From: an uncultured Lentisphaeria bacterium | GTDB lineage: Bacteria > Verrucomicrobiota > Lentisphaeria > Oligosphaerales > Oligosphaeraceae | NCBI GenBank assembly: GCA_945827525.1 | Contig: CALZPA010000008.1 | Location: 1 to 34,537, forward strand | DNA: 34,537 nucleotides | Direction of reading: 5' to 3' | Shown here: positions 7,487 through 14,485 of the stretch, piece by piece | How positions within the stretch are numbered: position 1 is the first letter of the stretch | Layout of the letters: each line of letters starts with the position of its first letter | The notes under the pieces: generated by a model | Database searches by the model: none | What the model saw: the letters and a program-made list of their open reading frames with translations, nothing else | Told to the model about the DNA's origin: nothing | Position numbers and translations under genes: made by a program

Positions 7487-7525
7487 AAGGCCGGCCGCCG
7501 GGGTGCCACCCCGGCGGCCGGCCTT
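7487..7525. terminator. Bidirectional terminator between convergent genes
   Basis: A perfect 17-bp stem (AAGGCCGGCCGCCGGGG and its complement) with loop TGCCA is followed by TTGTTTG on the plus strand and preceded by GGACAA. It sits between the stop codons of the polyprenyl synthase (plus) and the AICAR transformylase (minus) and should terminate both. Confidence 0.88.
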
Positions 7526-7550
7526 GTTTGCTGTTCAGGGCGCGGGTGTC

Positions 7551-8669
7551 TCAGTGATGGGAGAAGACGCGTTCGGGAGCATGGAAGAGGGCGACGCCGA
7601 GCTCGTTGGCGCGGATGATGACGTCGGCGTCCTTGAGGGAGCCGGCGGGTGCGATGATGGCGGTGACGCCGGCGGCGGCGGCGACCTCGACGCCGTCGGG
7701 GAAGGGGAAGAAGCCGTCGGAGGCCATGACGGAGCCCTTGATGCTCTCCTTGCCGTGGTACTTGTCCTTGAATTTGACGATGGCCTGTTCGACGGCGCCG
7801 ACGCGGTCCTGCTCGCCGGTTCCGACGCAGAGGGTGCCGCCGTTCTTGACGATGATGACGCCGTTGGAGCGGACGGAGATGTTGATGTACCAGGCGGCGA
7901 GGAGGTCGTCGAGCTGCTCGGGGGTTGCCTTGACGGTGGAGACGACGTGTCCGAGTGTCTTGGAGTCGGCCTCGGCGGGCTTGAGGTCGGCGACGGAGCG
8001 GATGTGGGTGAGGAGCGGGTCGGCGACGACGACGCAGCCGTCGGCGAGGACCTTGAAGGTCTGGTATCCGGCGACGTCATCGCCGACATACTTGGGGAGG
8101 AGTGAGAGGTCGCCGCACTTGAGGATGCGGATGTGGCGGTTGAGCTTGGAGTCGGGGTTGGAGAAGATGGCGACGGCCTCGTCGTCGAAGTCGGGTGCGA
8201 CGACGCACTCGACGAAGGTCTTCATGATTTCGCTGGCGGTGTCGGCGTCGACCTTGGTGTTGAAGGCGATGACGGCGCCGAAGACGGCGCGGTCGTCGCA
8301 GTCGCGGGCCTTGATGTAGACGTCCTTGAGGGAGTCGCCGGGGGCGGCGATGGCGGCGCCGCAGGGGTTGACGTGCTTCATGCAGGCGCAGGCGGGGCGG
8401 TCGAAGAACTTGACGATGTTGAGGGAGTAGGAGATGTCCTCGAGGTTGGTCTGGGAGAGTCCGGACTTTCCGTTCTTGAGGATGACCATGTCGCCGATGA
8501 CGGCGTTGCGGTTGGCGGGCTTGTAGAAGGCGGCGGTCTGGTGTGGGTTGGTGCCGTAGCGGAGGTCGTCGACCTTGGTGTAGTCGTGTCCGAGGAAGGA
8601 GGCGGTGTCGGGGAAGGAGCCGACGTTCTTGGAGAGGTAGGTCTGGCGGTTGAGTTTGTCGTCTGCCAT
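7551..8669 (-). CDS. Stand-alone AICAR transformylase (PurH C-terminal domain only)
   Basis: This encodes 372 residues starting MADDKLNRQTYL. The protein corresponds to the phosphoribosylaminoimidazole-carboxamide formyltransferase domain: RYGTNPHQTAAFY (about 38-49), the catalytic KHVNPCG (98-104), then SDGFFPF near the C-terminus. The roughly 200-residue IMP cyclohydrolase domain that precedes it in ordinary bifunctional PurH (about 520 residues) is absent. The start is clean, with AAAAAGGAACC upstream, so this is a short family form rather than a truncation. It transfers a formyl group from 10-formyl-THF to AICAR in late purine synthesis. IMP cyclohydrolase must come from another gene. It is the last gene of the minus-strand series, 91 bases after the ABC transporter, and ends at the terminator at 7487-7525. 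Confidence 0.9.
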   Translation of the reverse strand: MADDKLNRQTYLSKNVGSFPDTASFLGHDYTKVDDLRYGTNPHQTAAFYKPANRNAVIGDMVILKNGKSGLSQTNLEDISYSLNIVKFFDRPACACMKHVNPCGAAIAAPGDSLKDVYIKARDCDDRAVFGAVIAFNTKVDADTASEIMKTFVECVVAPDFDDEAVAIFSNPDSKLNRHIRILKCGDLSLLPKYVGDDVAGYQTFKVLADGCVVVADPLLTHIRSVADLKPAEADSKTLGHVVSTVKATPEQLDDLLAAWYINISVRSNGVIIVKNGGTLCVGTGEQDRVGAVEQAIVKFKDKYHGKESIKGSVMASDGFFPFPDGVEVAAAAGVTAIIAPAGSLKDADVIIRANELGVALFHAPERVFSHH

Positions 8670-8739
8670 GGTGGATGGTTCCTTTTTGGGTGGTTGGTTT
8701 TGGGGTGGGTTATGGTTGGGATGGATGGATGGATGGAAT

Positions 8740-8759
8740 GGGTCGGGGGGGAGGGGGGG
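8740..8759 (+). other. G-quadruplex-capable tract before the AICAR transformylase
   Basis: Runs GGG, seven G, and seven G separated by TC and A fit the four-run quadruplex pattern, with one G serving as a loop. A short GGAT repeat lies beside it (about 8719-8737). The tract is on the template strand, 71 bases before the minus-strand ATG at 8669. The corresponding mRNA spacer of about 90 nt has only a few G residues. Confidence 0.6.
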
Positions 8760-8760
8760 A

Positions 8761-10821
8761 TCAGGCGTGTTCCTGTGTCTGGAACTGGATGTCGTAGAGT
8801 TTTCGGTAGGTGCCGTTGAGCTGGTAGAGCTGGTGATGGGTGCCCTGTTCGACGATGCGTCCGTGGTCGCAGACGAGGATGAGGTCGGCGTTGATGATGG
8901 TGGAGAGCCGGTGTGCGATGGCGATGACGGTGCGGTCGGCCATGAGCTTGTCGAAGGCCTCCTGGACGAGTCGCTCGGTCTTGGAGTCGAGCGCGGAGGT
9001 GGCCTCGTCGAGGATGAGGATGGGCGGGTTGCGGAGGAGTGCGCGGGCGATGGAGAGGCGCTGGCGCTGACCTCCGGAGAGGAGGCTGCCGCGTTCGCCG
9101 ACGCAGGTGTCGAACTGGTCGGGCTTGTCGAGGATGAAGTCGAGGGCGTTGGCCTGCTGCGCGGCCTGCCGGATTTGCTCGGGTGTGGCGTTGGGCGAGC
9201 CGAAGGCGATGTTGCTGGCGATGGTGTCGTTGAAGAGGAACGACTCCTGTGCGACGACGCCGACGAGGGAGCGGAGGGCGTGGTTGTCGATGGCGCGGAG
9301 GTCGTTGCCGTCGATGGCGATGGAGCCCTGTGTGGGGTCGTAGAAGCGGCAGAGGAGGTGTGCGATGGTGGACTTGCCGGAGCCGGTGGGGCCGATGATG
9401 GCGACGAGCTGTCCGCGGCGGATGGTGAGGTTGAAGTCGGCGATGATGTCGGGGCCGTCGGGGAGGTAGCGGAAGGAGACGTGTGAGAAGTCGATGGTGG
9501 AGTGGAAGGCGGTGGGGGTGGCGGCGGGCTGGGAGACGGGGAGTCCGGTGTCGGCGTTGAGGAGGTCGAGGATGCGTTCGCAGGCGGCGGCGGACTTCTG
9601 GAGGTCGTTGTTGATTTTGGCGAGCTCCTTGATGGGGCGGTAGGCCTCCTGCGCGGCGAACGCGAGGGTGGCGAGGGAGGCGAGGGTGATGCCGTAGCGG
9701 TAGCAGACGACGAGGAAGAGTGCGCCGACGGTGAGCATGACGAGCTGCATGATGGGCTGCATGAAGGTGGCGGCGAGGAGGGCCTTCCTGACGGAGCGGA
9801 AGTAGCGGTTGCTCTCATGGGTGAAGCGCTCGGCCTCGCTTCGCTCGCAGTTGAACGCCTTGACGACGCGGATGCCGGAGAAGTTCTCCTGCATTCGGGC
9901 GACGAGGACGGCGATGCCCGCGAGGACGCGCTTCTGGTAGCGTCGCAGGTAGCGGGAGAGCATGTAGACGGGGACGATGCACCCGGGGATGGCGAGGATG
10001 AGCCAGATGGACTGGGTGAAGAGGTTCATGGCCATCGCCTTGACGATGATGAACTGGAACGAGGCGACGATCATGAGCGGCGCGGTGAAGAGCTCGGCGA
10101 CGGAGGTGGAGACGGACTTCTCGACGACGCCCGTGTCGTTGGTGCAGCGCGCGATGAGCTGCCCGACGTCGTGGTGGTCGAAGAAGGCGACGGACTGGCT
10201 CTGGATGCGGGTGAAGAGGGCGATGCGGATGTCGGTGACGATGCGTGCCCCGACCCAGCCGAGGCAGTACTTGGTGACGAATTCGCAGAGTGCCTTGGCG
10301 AGGAAGAGGGTGAACATGAGGGCGATGATGCCGACGAGGAGCTGGAGGGAGATGGCGCCGTCGCGGTTGATGCGGAGGTCGTAGCCGAATTTCGCGGCGA
10401 GCGCCTCGGCGGAGTCGAGGTAGCGGTCGATGTTGCGCTGTGCGGGCCGTGGGGGTGTGGGTTCGGGGACGGCGGCGGGCGCAAGGGACGGCGTGGGTGG
10501 CGTCGTCGTCATCGGTGCGCCGGGATCGGCGTTCGTCGGCGGCTGGGTTCGCGGGGATGCGGGCGCCATGCGGACGATGGCGTTGGGCGTCGTGGCGTCG
10601 TGACCGGGGCCGTTGAGGTTCTCGAAGACGTTGAGGCCGAAGTCCATGATGCGGAGGATGACGGAGACGGAGCCTCCCATGAGGAGTCCGGTGAGGATGC
10701 CGAGGGAGAGTCGTAGCCAGTAGCGTCCGGCGAAGCGGCTGAAGAGTCGCCAGAAGAGGGCGACGGCGGAGCCGCTGGAGCGTCGTGGCGGGTGTGGTCT
10801 GTCCTGGTCGCGGTGTGCCAT
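8761..10821 (-). CDS. ABC exporter, fused permease-ATPase (MsbA/lipid-exporter type)
   Basis: This encodes 686 residues in one chain: a transmembrane domain (about 20-400) then a nucleotide-binding domain. The ATPase motifs are complete: Walker A GPTGSGKST (477-485), Q-loop Gln525, signature LSGGQ (581-585), Walker B ILILDE (601-606) and switch His637. As a type IV half-exporter it would dimerise in the inner membrane and export a lipid, glycolipid or peptide. It is about 100 residues longer than MsbA. The extra length lies between helix 1 (about 35-60) and helix 2 (about 158-180), on the periplasmic side, and includes a Pro/Thr/Ala-rich stretch (about 85-128). It starts 17 bases after the DegT aminotransferase, so the two are probably co-transcribed. 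Confidence 0.92.
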   Translation of the reverse strand: MAHRDQDRPHPPRRSSGSAVALFWRLFSRFAGRYWLRLSLGILTGLLMGGSVSVILRIMDFGLNVFENLNGPGHDATTPNAIVRMAPASPRTQPPTNADPGAPMTTTPPTPSLAPAAVPEPTPPRPAQRNIDRYLDSAEALAAKFGYDLRINRDGAISLQLLVGIIALMFTLFLAKALCEFVTKYCLGWVGARIVTDIRIALFTRIQSQSVAFFDHHDVGQLIARCTNDTGVVEKSVSTSVAELFTAPLMIVASFQFIIVKAMAMNLFTQSIWLILAIPGCIVPVYMLSRYLRRYQKRVLAGIAVLVARMQENFSGIRVVKAFNCERSEAERFTHESNRYFRSVRKALLAATFMQPIMQLVMLTVGALFLVVCYRYGITLASLATLAFAAQEAYRPIKELAKINNDLQKSAAACERILDLLNADTGLPVSQPAATPTAFHSTIDFSHVSFRYLPDGPDIIADFNLTIRRGQLVAIIGPTGSGKSTIAHLLCRFYDPTQGSIAIDGNDLRAIDNHALRSLVGVVAQESFLFNDTIASNIAFGSPNATPEQIRQAAQQANALDFILDKPDQFDTCVGERGSLLSGGQRQRLSIARALLRNPPILILDEATSALDSKTERLVQEAFDKLMADRTVIAIAHRLSTIINADLILVCDHGRIVEQGTHHQLYQLNGTYRKLYDIQFQTQEHA

Positions 10822-10838
10822 GCTGCTGGGGACTCGTG

Positions 10839-11951
10839 TCAGGCGAGGAGTCGGCGGATGGTGTCGGCGACGTAGGTCTTCTGGTCGTCGGAGAGTTCGG
10901 GATAGATGGGGATGGCGAGGGTCTCGAGGGCGGCCTGCTCGCTGACGGGGAAGTCGCCCTGGCGGTGTCCGAGGTGGGCGAAGCACTTCTGGAGGTGGAG
11001 GGGGACGGGGTAGTAGACGTCGCAGCCGATGCCGTTGGCGTGGAGGCCGTCCCAGAGGGCCTGGCGTTTGGCGGCGGGGACGCGGATGACGAACTGGTTG
11101 CGGACGTGCCGGGTGGTCCAGGGGGCGCAGGCGGGGAGGGTGACGTCGGCGCAGCCGGCGAGGAGTCGCTCGTAGTCGCGCGCGTTCCGCTGGCGCGCCT
11201 CGGTCCAGGCGTCGAGGTGGTCGAGCTTGACGTTGAGGACGGCGGCCTGGAGGGCGTCGATGCGGAAGTTTCCGCCGACGAAGTGGTGGTGGTACTTGGG
11301 CGACATGCCGTGGTTGCGGAAGATTTTGAGCCGTTCGGCCTTTTCGGGGTCGTTGGTGAGGACCATGCCGGCGTCGCCGAAGCCTCCGAGGTTCTTGGAG
11401 GGGAAGAAGGAGAGGCAGCCGTAGTCTCCGAGGGAGGCGACGCGCTGTCCGCGGTAGTCGGCGCCGATGGCCTGCGCGGCGTCCTCGATGACGATGAGGT
11501 GGTGTCGGCGGGCGATGTCGAGGATGGGGTCCATGTCGGCGGGCTGCCCGTAGAGGTGGACGGGGATGATGGCTCTGGTTCTGGGGGTTATGGCCTGTTC
11601 GAGGCGGGTGGCGTCGATGGAGTAGGCGACGGGCTCGATGTCGACGAAGACGGGAGTGGCGCCGACGCGGGCGATGGCGCCGGCGGTGGCGAAGAAGGTG
11701 TAGGGGGTGGTGATGACCTCGTCGCCTTCGCCGATGCCCTCGGCCATGAGGGCGACGATGAGGGCGTCGGAGCCGGAGGAGACGCCGCAGGCGAAGCCGG
11801 CGTGGCAGTAGTCGGCGGCGCGGCGCTCGAATTCCTCGACCTTGGGTCCGAGGATGAACATCTGGGACTCGCACAGGGCGCTGATTTCGGCCTGCACCTG
11901 GTCTTTGATGGTCTGGTACTGCGGCTTGAGGTCGAGCATGGGGACATTCAT
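10839..11951 (-). CDS. DegT/DnrJ/EryC1/StrS-family PLP aminotransferase
   Basis: This encodes 370 residues, the usual length for sugar aminotransferases of this fold type I family. Visible family features are SSGSDAL (58-64) for phosphate binding, [10 protein letters not shown] (155-164) with the PLP-contacting Asp, and the Schiff-base Lys186 in [14 protein letters not shown]. These enzymes transaminate keto-sugars attached to a nucleotide, mostly dTDP or UDP, with Glu as donor. The exact product (3-amino or 4-amino deoxysugar) is not readable here, and no sugar dehydratase is nearby. AAGGA lies about ten bases before the ATG. Close coupling to the ABC exporter suggests that an amino-sugar-containing glycolipid or polysaccharide is made and exported. 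Confidence 0.9.
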   Translation of the reverse strand: MNVPMLDLKPQYQTIKDQVQAEISALCESQMFILGPKVEEFERRAADYCHAGFACGVSSGSDALIVALMAEGIGEGDEVITTPYTFFATAGAIARVGATPVFVDIEPVAYSIDATRLEQAITPRTRAIIPVHLYGQPADMDPILDIARRHHLIVIEDAAQAIGADYRGQRVASLGDYGCLSFFPSKNLGGFGDAGMVLTNDPEKAERLKIFRNHGMSPKYHHHFVGGNFRIDALQAAVLNVKLDHLDAWTEARQRNARDYERLLAGCADVTLPACAPWTTRHVRNQFVIRVPAAKRQALWDGLHANGIGCDVYYPVPLHLQKCFAHLGHRQGDFPVSEQAALETLAIPIYPELSDDQKTYVADTIRRLLA

Positions 11952-12044
11952 GGGCGGTATTCCTTACGGCGAAGAGTGTGGAGGTGGGAAAATGAGTTGT
12001 GTGTGTGTGGTGGGGGTGGTGGTGAGGGGGCGTGCCGTCTTCGT

Positions 12045-12878
12045 TCAGGAGGAGATGCGGTAGCCGGCCTGGAGGAAGAGGTGCATGAGGCTGCCGGGGC
12101 CGATGAGGTGTCCGGCGCCGACGACGGCGAGGACGGAGCGGTTGTCGGCGGAGGCGTGGTCGAGTGTCTCGAACCAGCGTCGGTTGCGTTCGTCGAGCAT
12201 CTGGGCCTGGAGTGGGGAGTTGCCGGCGAAGCCGTCGGCGATGAGGGCGGCGAGCTTGTCGTCCTGCTGTCGGAGCCAGAGGTCGAGCATGGTGGCGGTG
12301 AAGGAGGGCATGTCGCGGAGTTCGGCGAGAGTCTGTCGGATGAAGTCCTCGTCGGGCTGTCGGTTGATGTCGGCGAGGAGTTCGAGCTGGTGTTCGGGTG
12401 TCTCGAGGCAGATGATGGGGCGGTTCTGTGCGGCGGCCTGGCGGAAGATGACGGTGTCGATGCCGAGCTGTGAGTTGAGACCGGTCTGGCGGAGGGCGGC
12501 GCTGGTGAGGAGGGAGGCGGCGTACCAGGCTCTGTAGGCGTCGATGAGGTCGGGTGGGAAGCCGAGCCGTGTGGCCTCGGCGGCGAGTTCCTGCCAGGTC
12601 TGCGGCAGGAGTGACTGGTGGAGGCGCTGGCCGTCGGGGAGTCGTCCGCGTCGTCTCATGGCGTCGCTGAAGTCGAAGGTGGCGAGGGCCTCGAGGTCGG
12701 TCTCGAAGGCGAAGGCGTCGGCGGTCTGCCGTGCGTGCTCGAGGCGGTCGGGGAGCGGGTACATGTCATCGGAGCCGAAGTGGAGGGCTCCGAAGAGGGT
12801 GATGGTCCCGTGGGAGGGCGCGTGGGCCTGCCGGAGGATGCCGAAGGCGCGTGGGGCGTGGTGGTTGGAGTGCGGCAT
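12045..12878 (-). CDS. TraB/GumN-like protein without signal peptide
   Basis: This encodes 277 residues. It has the hallmarks of the TraB/GumN (Tiki-like) superfamily: an N-terminal GxxH motif GALH (30-33) followed by FGSDD, an acidic FETDLEAL segment, a central GIDTVIF and ICLETPEHQ, then ERNRRW and the C-terminal second GxxH, GAGH, in VGAGHLIGPGSL. Eukaryotic Tiki members are metalloproteases that use the paired GxxH/Glu residues. Bacterial functions are largely unproven. Most bacterial members have a signal peptide or lipobox, but here the N-terminus (MPHSNHHAPRAFGILRQ) has none, so the protein looks cytosolic. It sits between a TIM-barrel isomerase (57 bases upstream) and the DegT aminotransferase (93 bases downstream). 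No Shine-Dalgarno is visible. Confidence 0.78.
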   Translation of the reverse strand: MPHSNHHAPRAFGILRQAHAPSHGTITLFGALHFGSDDMYPLPDRLEHARQTADAFAFETDLEALATFDFSDAMRRRGRLPDGQRLHQSLLPQTWQELAAEATRLGFPPDLIDAYRAWYAASLLTSAALRQTGLNSQLGIDTVIFRQAAAQNRPIICLETPEHQLELLADINRQPDEDFIRQTLAELRDMPSFTATMLDLWLRQQDDKLAALIADGFAGNSPLQAQMLDERNRRWFETLDHASADNRSVLAVVGAGHLIGPGSLMHLFLQAGYRISS

Positions 12879-12903
12879 GGTGCGTGCGGGACGCCGTTCG
12901 CGT

Positions 12904-12923
12904 GGGTGGGGGTGTGGGGAGGG
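12904..12923 (+). other. G-quadruplex motif before the TraB-like gene
   Basis: G-runs of 3, 5, 4 and 3 with loops T, TGT and A give a textbook intramolecular G-quadruplex pattern. It lies on the template strand 26 bases upstream of the minus-strand ATG at 12878, in the 57-base gap after the TIM-barrel gene. Confidence 0.7.
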
Positions 12924-12935
12924 CGTCTGGCGGGC

Positions 12936-13751
12936 TCAGTGGACGAAGGTCCGGAAGAAGGCGACCTCGCGCTGGGCGTTCTCGTGGAAGTGGTCGGGGA
13001 TGGAGGAGCGGAATTCGCAGTGGACGGAGCAGGGGCCGTCGAAGCCGGCCTGGCTGAGGGAGTCGAAGACGTGCGTCCAGTCGACCATGCCGTGTCCGGC
13101 GAGCGTCCAGACGGGCTTGGGGCTGCCGTGTCCGTTGCGTTCGTCGCGGGTGATGGCGACGTCCTTGAGGGCGACGAGGGCGAGCCAGGGCTTGACCATG
13201 CCGATGGCGGTGGCGGGGTCTTCGCCCTCGACGAGGAGGTGGGCGGGGTCGAGGTAGACGCCGAAGCAGTCGGGGTCAAGTCCGTCGAAGAGGTGGGCGA
13301 GGCTGGCGCCGTTGAGGCCGAGGTTCTGGCGCGAGTGGGAGTGGTAGCAGATGCGGACGTGGTGTCGTCGTGCGAGGGGTTCCCAGGCGGCGAGGGTTCG
13401 CCGGGCGCTGTCGAGGGCCTGTCGGTAGTCCATCTCCGCTGGGCGGTAGGGGAAGTAGCCGAGCTTGAGGTGTCGGATGCCGGCCTGTCCCATGGCGGCG
13501 AGGAGGGGTTCGGCGGTGGGGTGGGTGGGTGCGAGGAGGTCGAAGTGGCCGGTGACCATGGGGATGTCCAGGCCCTCGGCGCGCAGGAGGGCGGCGGCCT
13601 GCGGCAGGGCGTCGGCGACGTTGGCGGGGCAGACGGGGAAGCCGGGTCGGACGCAGAGGTCGAAGCCGTCGAGTCCCCAGCGGTGGGCGGTCTCGACCAG
13701 CTGCGGCAGGGTCTGCTCCTGGAGCATTTTGGAGAAGAGGATGAGTTTCAT
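12936..13751 (-). CDS. Sugar phosphate isomerase/epimerase (xylose isomerase-like TIM barrel)
   Basis: This encodes 271 residues with no signal peptide. The sequence follows the AP-endonuclease 2/xylose-isomerase-like barrel: a first strand KLILFSKML, GLDGFDLCV, VTGHFD, HLKLGYF, ICYHSHS, then GVYLDPAHLL, LVALKDV and a final CEF. The His and acidic residues in these strand ends are the usual metal ligands. An expected Glu in the mid-barrel strand is less obvious than in the left-end paralogue, since YHSHSRQN replaces the usual E-N pattern. Family members act on hydroxypyruvate, tagatose, inositol or allulose, and the substrate is not inferable here. It lies between the double-ACT gene (61 bases upstream) and the TraB-like gene. 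Confidence 0.82.
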   Translation of the reverse strand: MKLILFSKMLQEQTLPQLVETAHRWGLDGFDLCVRPGFPVCPANVADALPQAAALLRAEGLDIPMVTGHFDLLAPTHPTAEPLLAAMGQAGIRHLKLGYFPYRPAEMDYRQALDSARRTLAAWEPLARRHHVRICYHSHSRQNLGLNGASLAHLFDGLDPDCFGVYLDPAHLLVEGEDPATAIGMVKPWLALVALKDVAITRDERNGHGSPKPVWTLAGHGMVDWTHVFDSLSQAGFDGPCSVHCEFRSSIPDHFHENAQREVAFFRTFVH

Positions 13752-13812
13752 CGCGGTCGCGTGGTCCTTCCGGGTCTGTTCCTGGCGTGCGTGTGCGGGG
13801 GGCGGGGTGGGC

Positions 13813-14364
13813 TCAGATGTCGTTGGTCTTGCGGAAGAGTGCCTGGTGCCGGAGTTCGGCCTTGAGTCCGAGGTCCCCCATGGTGACCTGGATGCTGCGC
13901 TTGAGCTTGGCGACGTCGGTGCCGGCGGGGATACTGACGAGGAGCATGACGTTGTAGGCGCCCTGGTGGACGGTGGTGTTGAGGTCGACGATGTTGATGT
14001 CCTTGGCGCGGAGGAGTTCGGCGATGGTGCTGACGATGCCGGGGCGGTCGGGACCGGAGGAGGTGAGGACGTAGAGGCTGTCGTCGGAGGGTGTGGCCTG
14101 GGGCTGGGCGGCGGCGGAGTCGGTGAAGGGCGCGAGGTCGATGGCGAGTCCGGCGAGGGCGCTGTTCCGGGCGAGTCCGTCGCGGACGGCGGCCTGGTCC
14201 AGGTCGTCGGGGAATTCGGCGAGGAGGATCATGGTGAAGTAGCCGCGCAGGACGGTCTGGGTCATATCCTCGAGGTTTCCCCGGAGCGCCTTGATGGCGC
14301 CGGCGACGTCGGCCACGATGCCGACACGGTCCTGGGACATGATGGAGAGGATGAATTTGGGCAT
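13813..14364 (-). CDS. Double ACT-domain protein (GcvR-like)
   Basis: This encodes 183 residues made of two ACT domains: about 1-75, starting KFILSIMSQDRVGIVADVAGAI, and about 96-170, starting YVLTSSGPDRPGIVSTIAEL. They are joined by a low-complexity linker (about 80-95). Each has the GxxD/RxGI(V) turn typical of ligand-binding ACT folds. The arrangement matches GcvR-type regulators, which sense glycine or another amino acid and act by protein contact rather than DNA binding. No partner regulator is visible nearby, so the pathway is unknown. There is no Shine-Dalgarno. A G-run tract lies immediately upstream of the start, and the rhaA hairpin lies 48 bases beyond the ATG, so this gene may be under separate transcription. 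Confidence 0.85.
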   Translation of the reverse strand: MPKFILSIMSQDRVGIVADVAGAIKALRGNLEDMTQTVLRGYFTMILLAEFPDDLDQAAVRDGLARNSALAGLAIDLAPFTDSAAAQPQATPSDDSLYVLTSSGPDRPGIVSTIAELLRAKDINIVDLNTTVHQGAYNVMLLVSIPAGTDVAKLKRSIQVTMGDLGLKAELRHQALFRKTNDI

Positions 14365-14369
14365 GGTGT

Positions 14370-14388
14370 GGGGGGGATGGGAGGGGGG
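14370..14388 (+). other. G-quadruplex-capable tract before the ACT gene
   Basis: Runs of 7, 3 and 6 G separated by AT and A fit a four-run quadruplex with a single G as loop. The tract begins six bases upstream of the minus-strand ATG at 14364. In the mRNA this is a run of CCCCCCTCCCATCCCCCCC where a ribosome binding site would normally lie. Confidence 0.6.
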
Positions 14389-14411
14389 AAAGAGAATGAG
14401 AGGGGAGGCAT

Positions 14412-14449
14412 GGCCGCGCCCCGCGCTGTGGTGAGCGTGGGGCGCGGCC
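14412..14449 (-). terminator. Hairpin after rhaA, weak U-tract
   Basis: An 11-bp perfect stem GGCCGCGCCCC/GGGGCGCGGCC, extendable to about 16 bp with one mismatch, lies 36 bases after the rhaA stop. On the minus strand it is followed by pyrimidine-rich but not U-only sequence (CCTCCCCTCTCATTCTC). It probably terminates or attenuates the PHP-rhaA transcript ahead of the ACT gene. Confidence 0.6.
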
Positions 14450-14485
14450 CGGGACGGCGTGGGACGCTGCGGTTCAGGCGATGGG

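Noticed and set aside
9502-10716. Plus-strand 404-codon open frame opposite the ABC exporter
   Set aside because: Low-complexity Gly/Glu/Asp/Val sequence with no family feature. The ABC ATPase motifs are on the minus strand.
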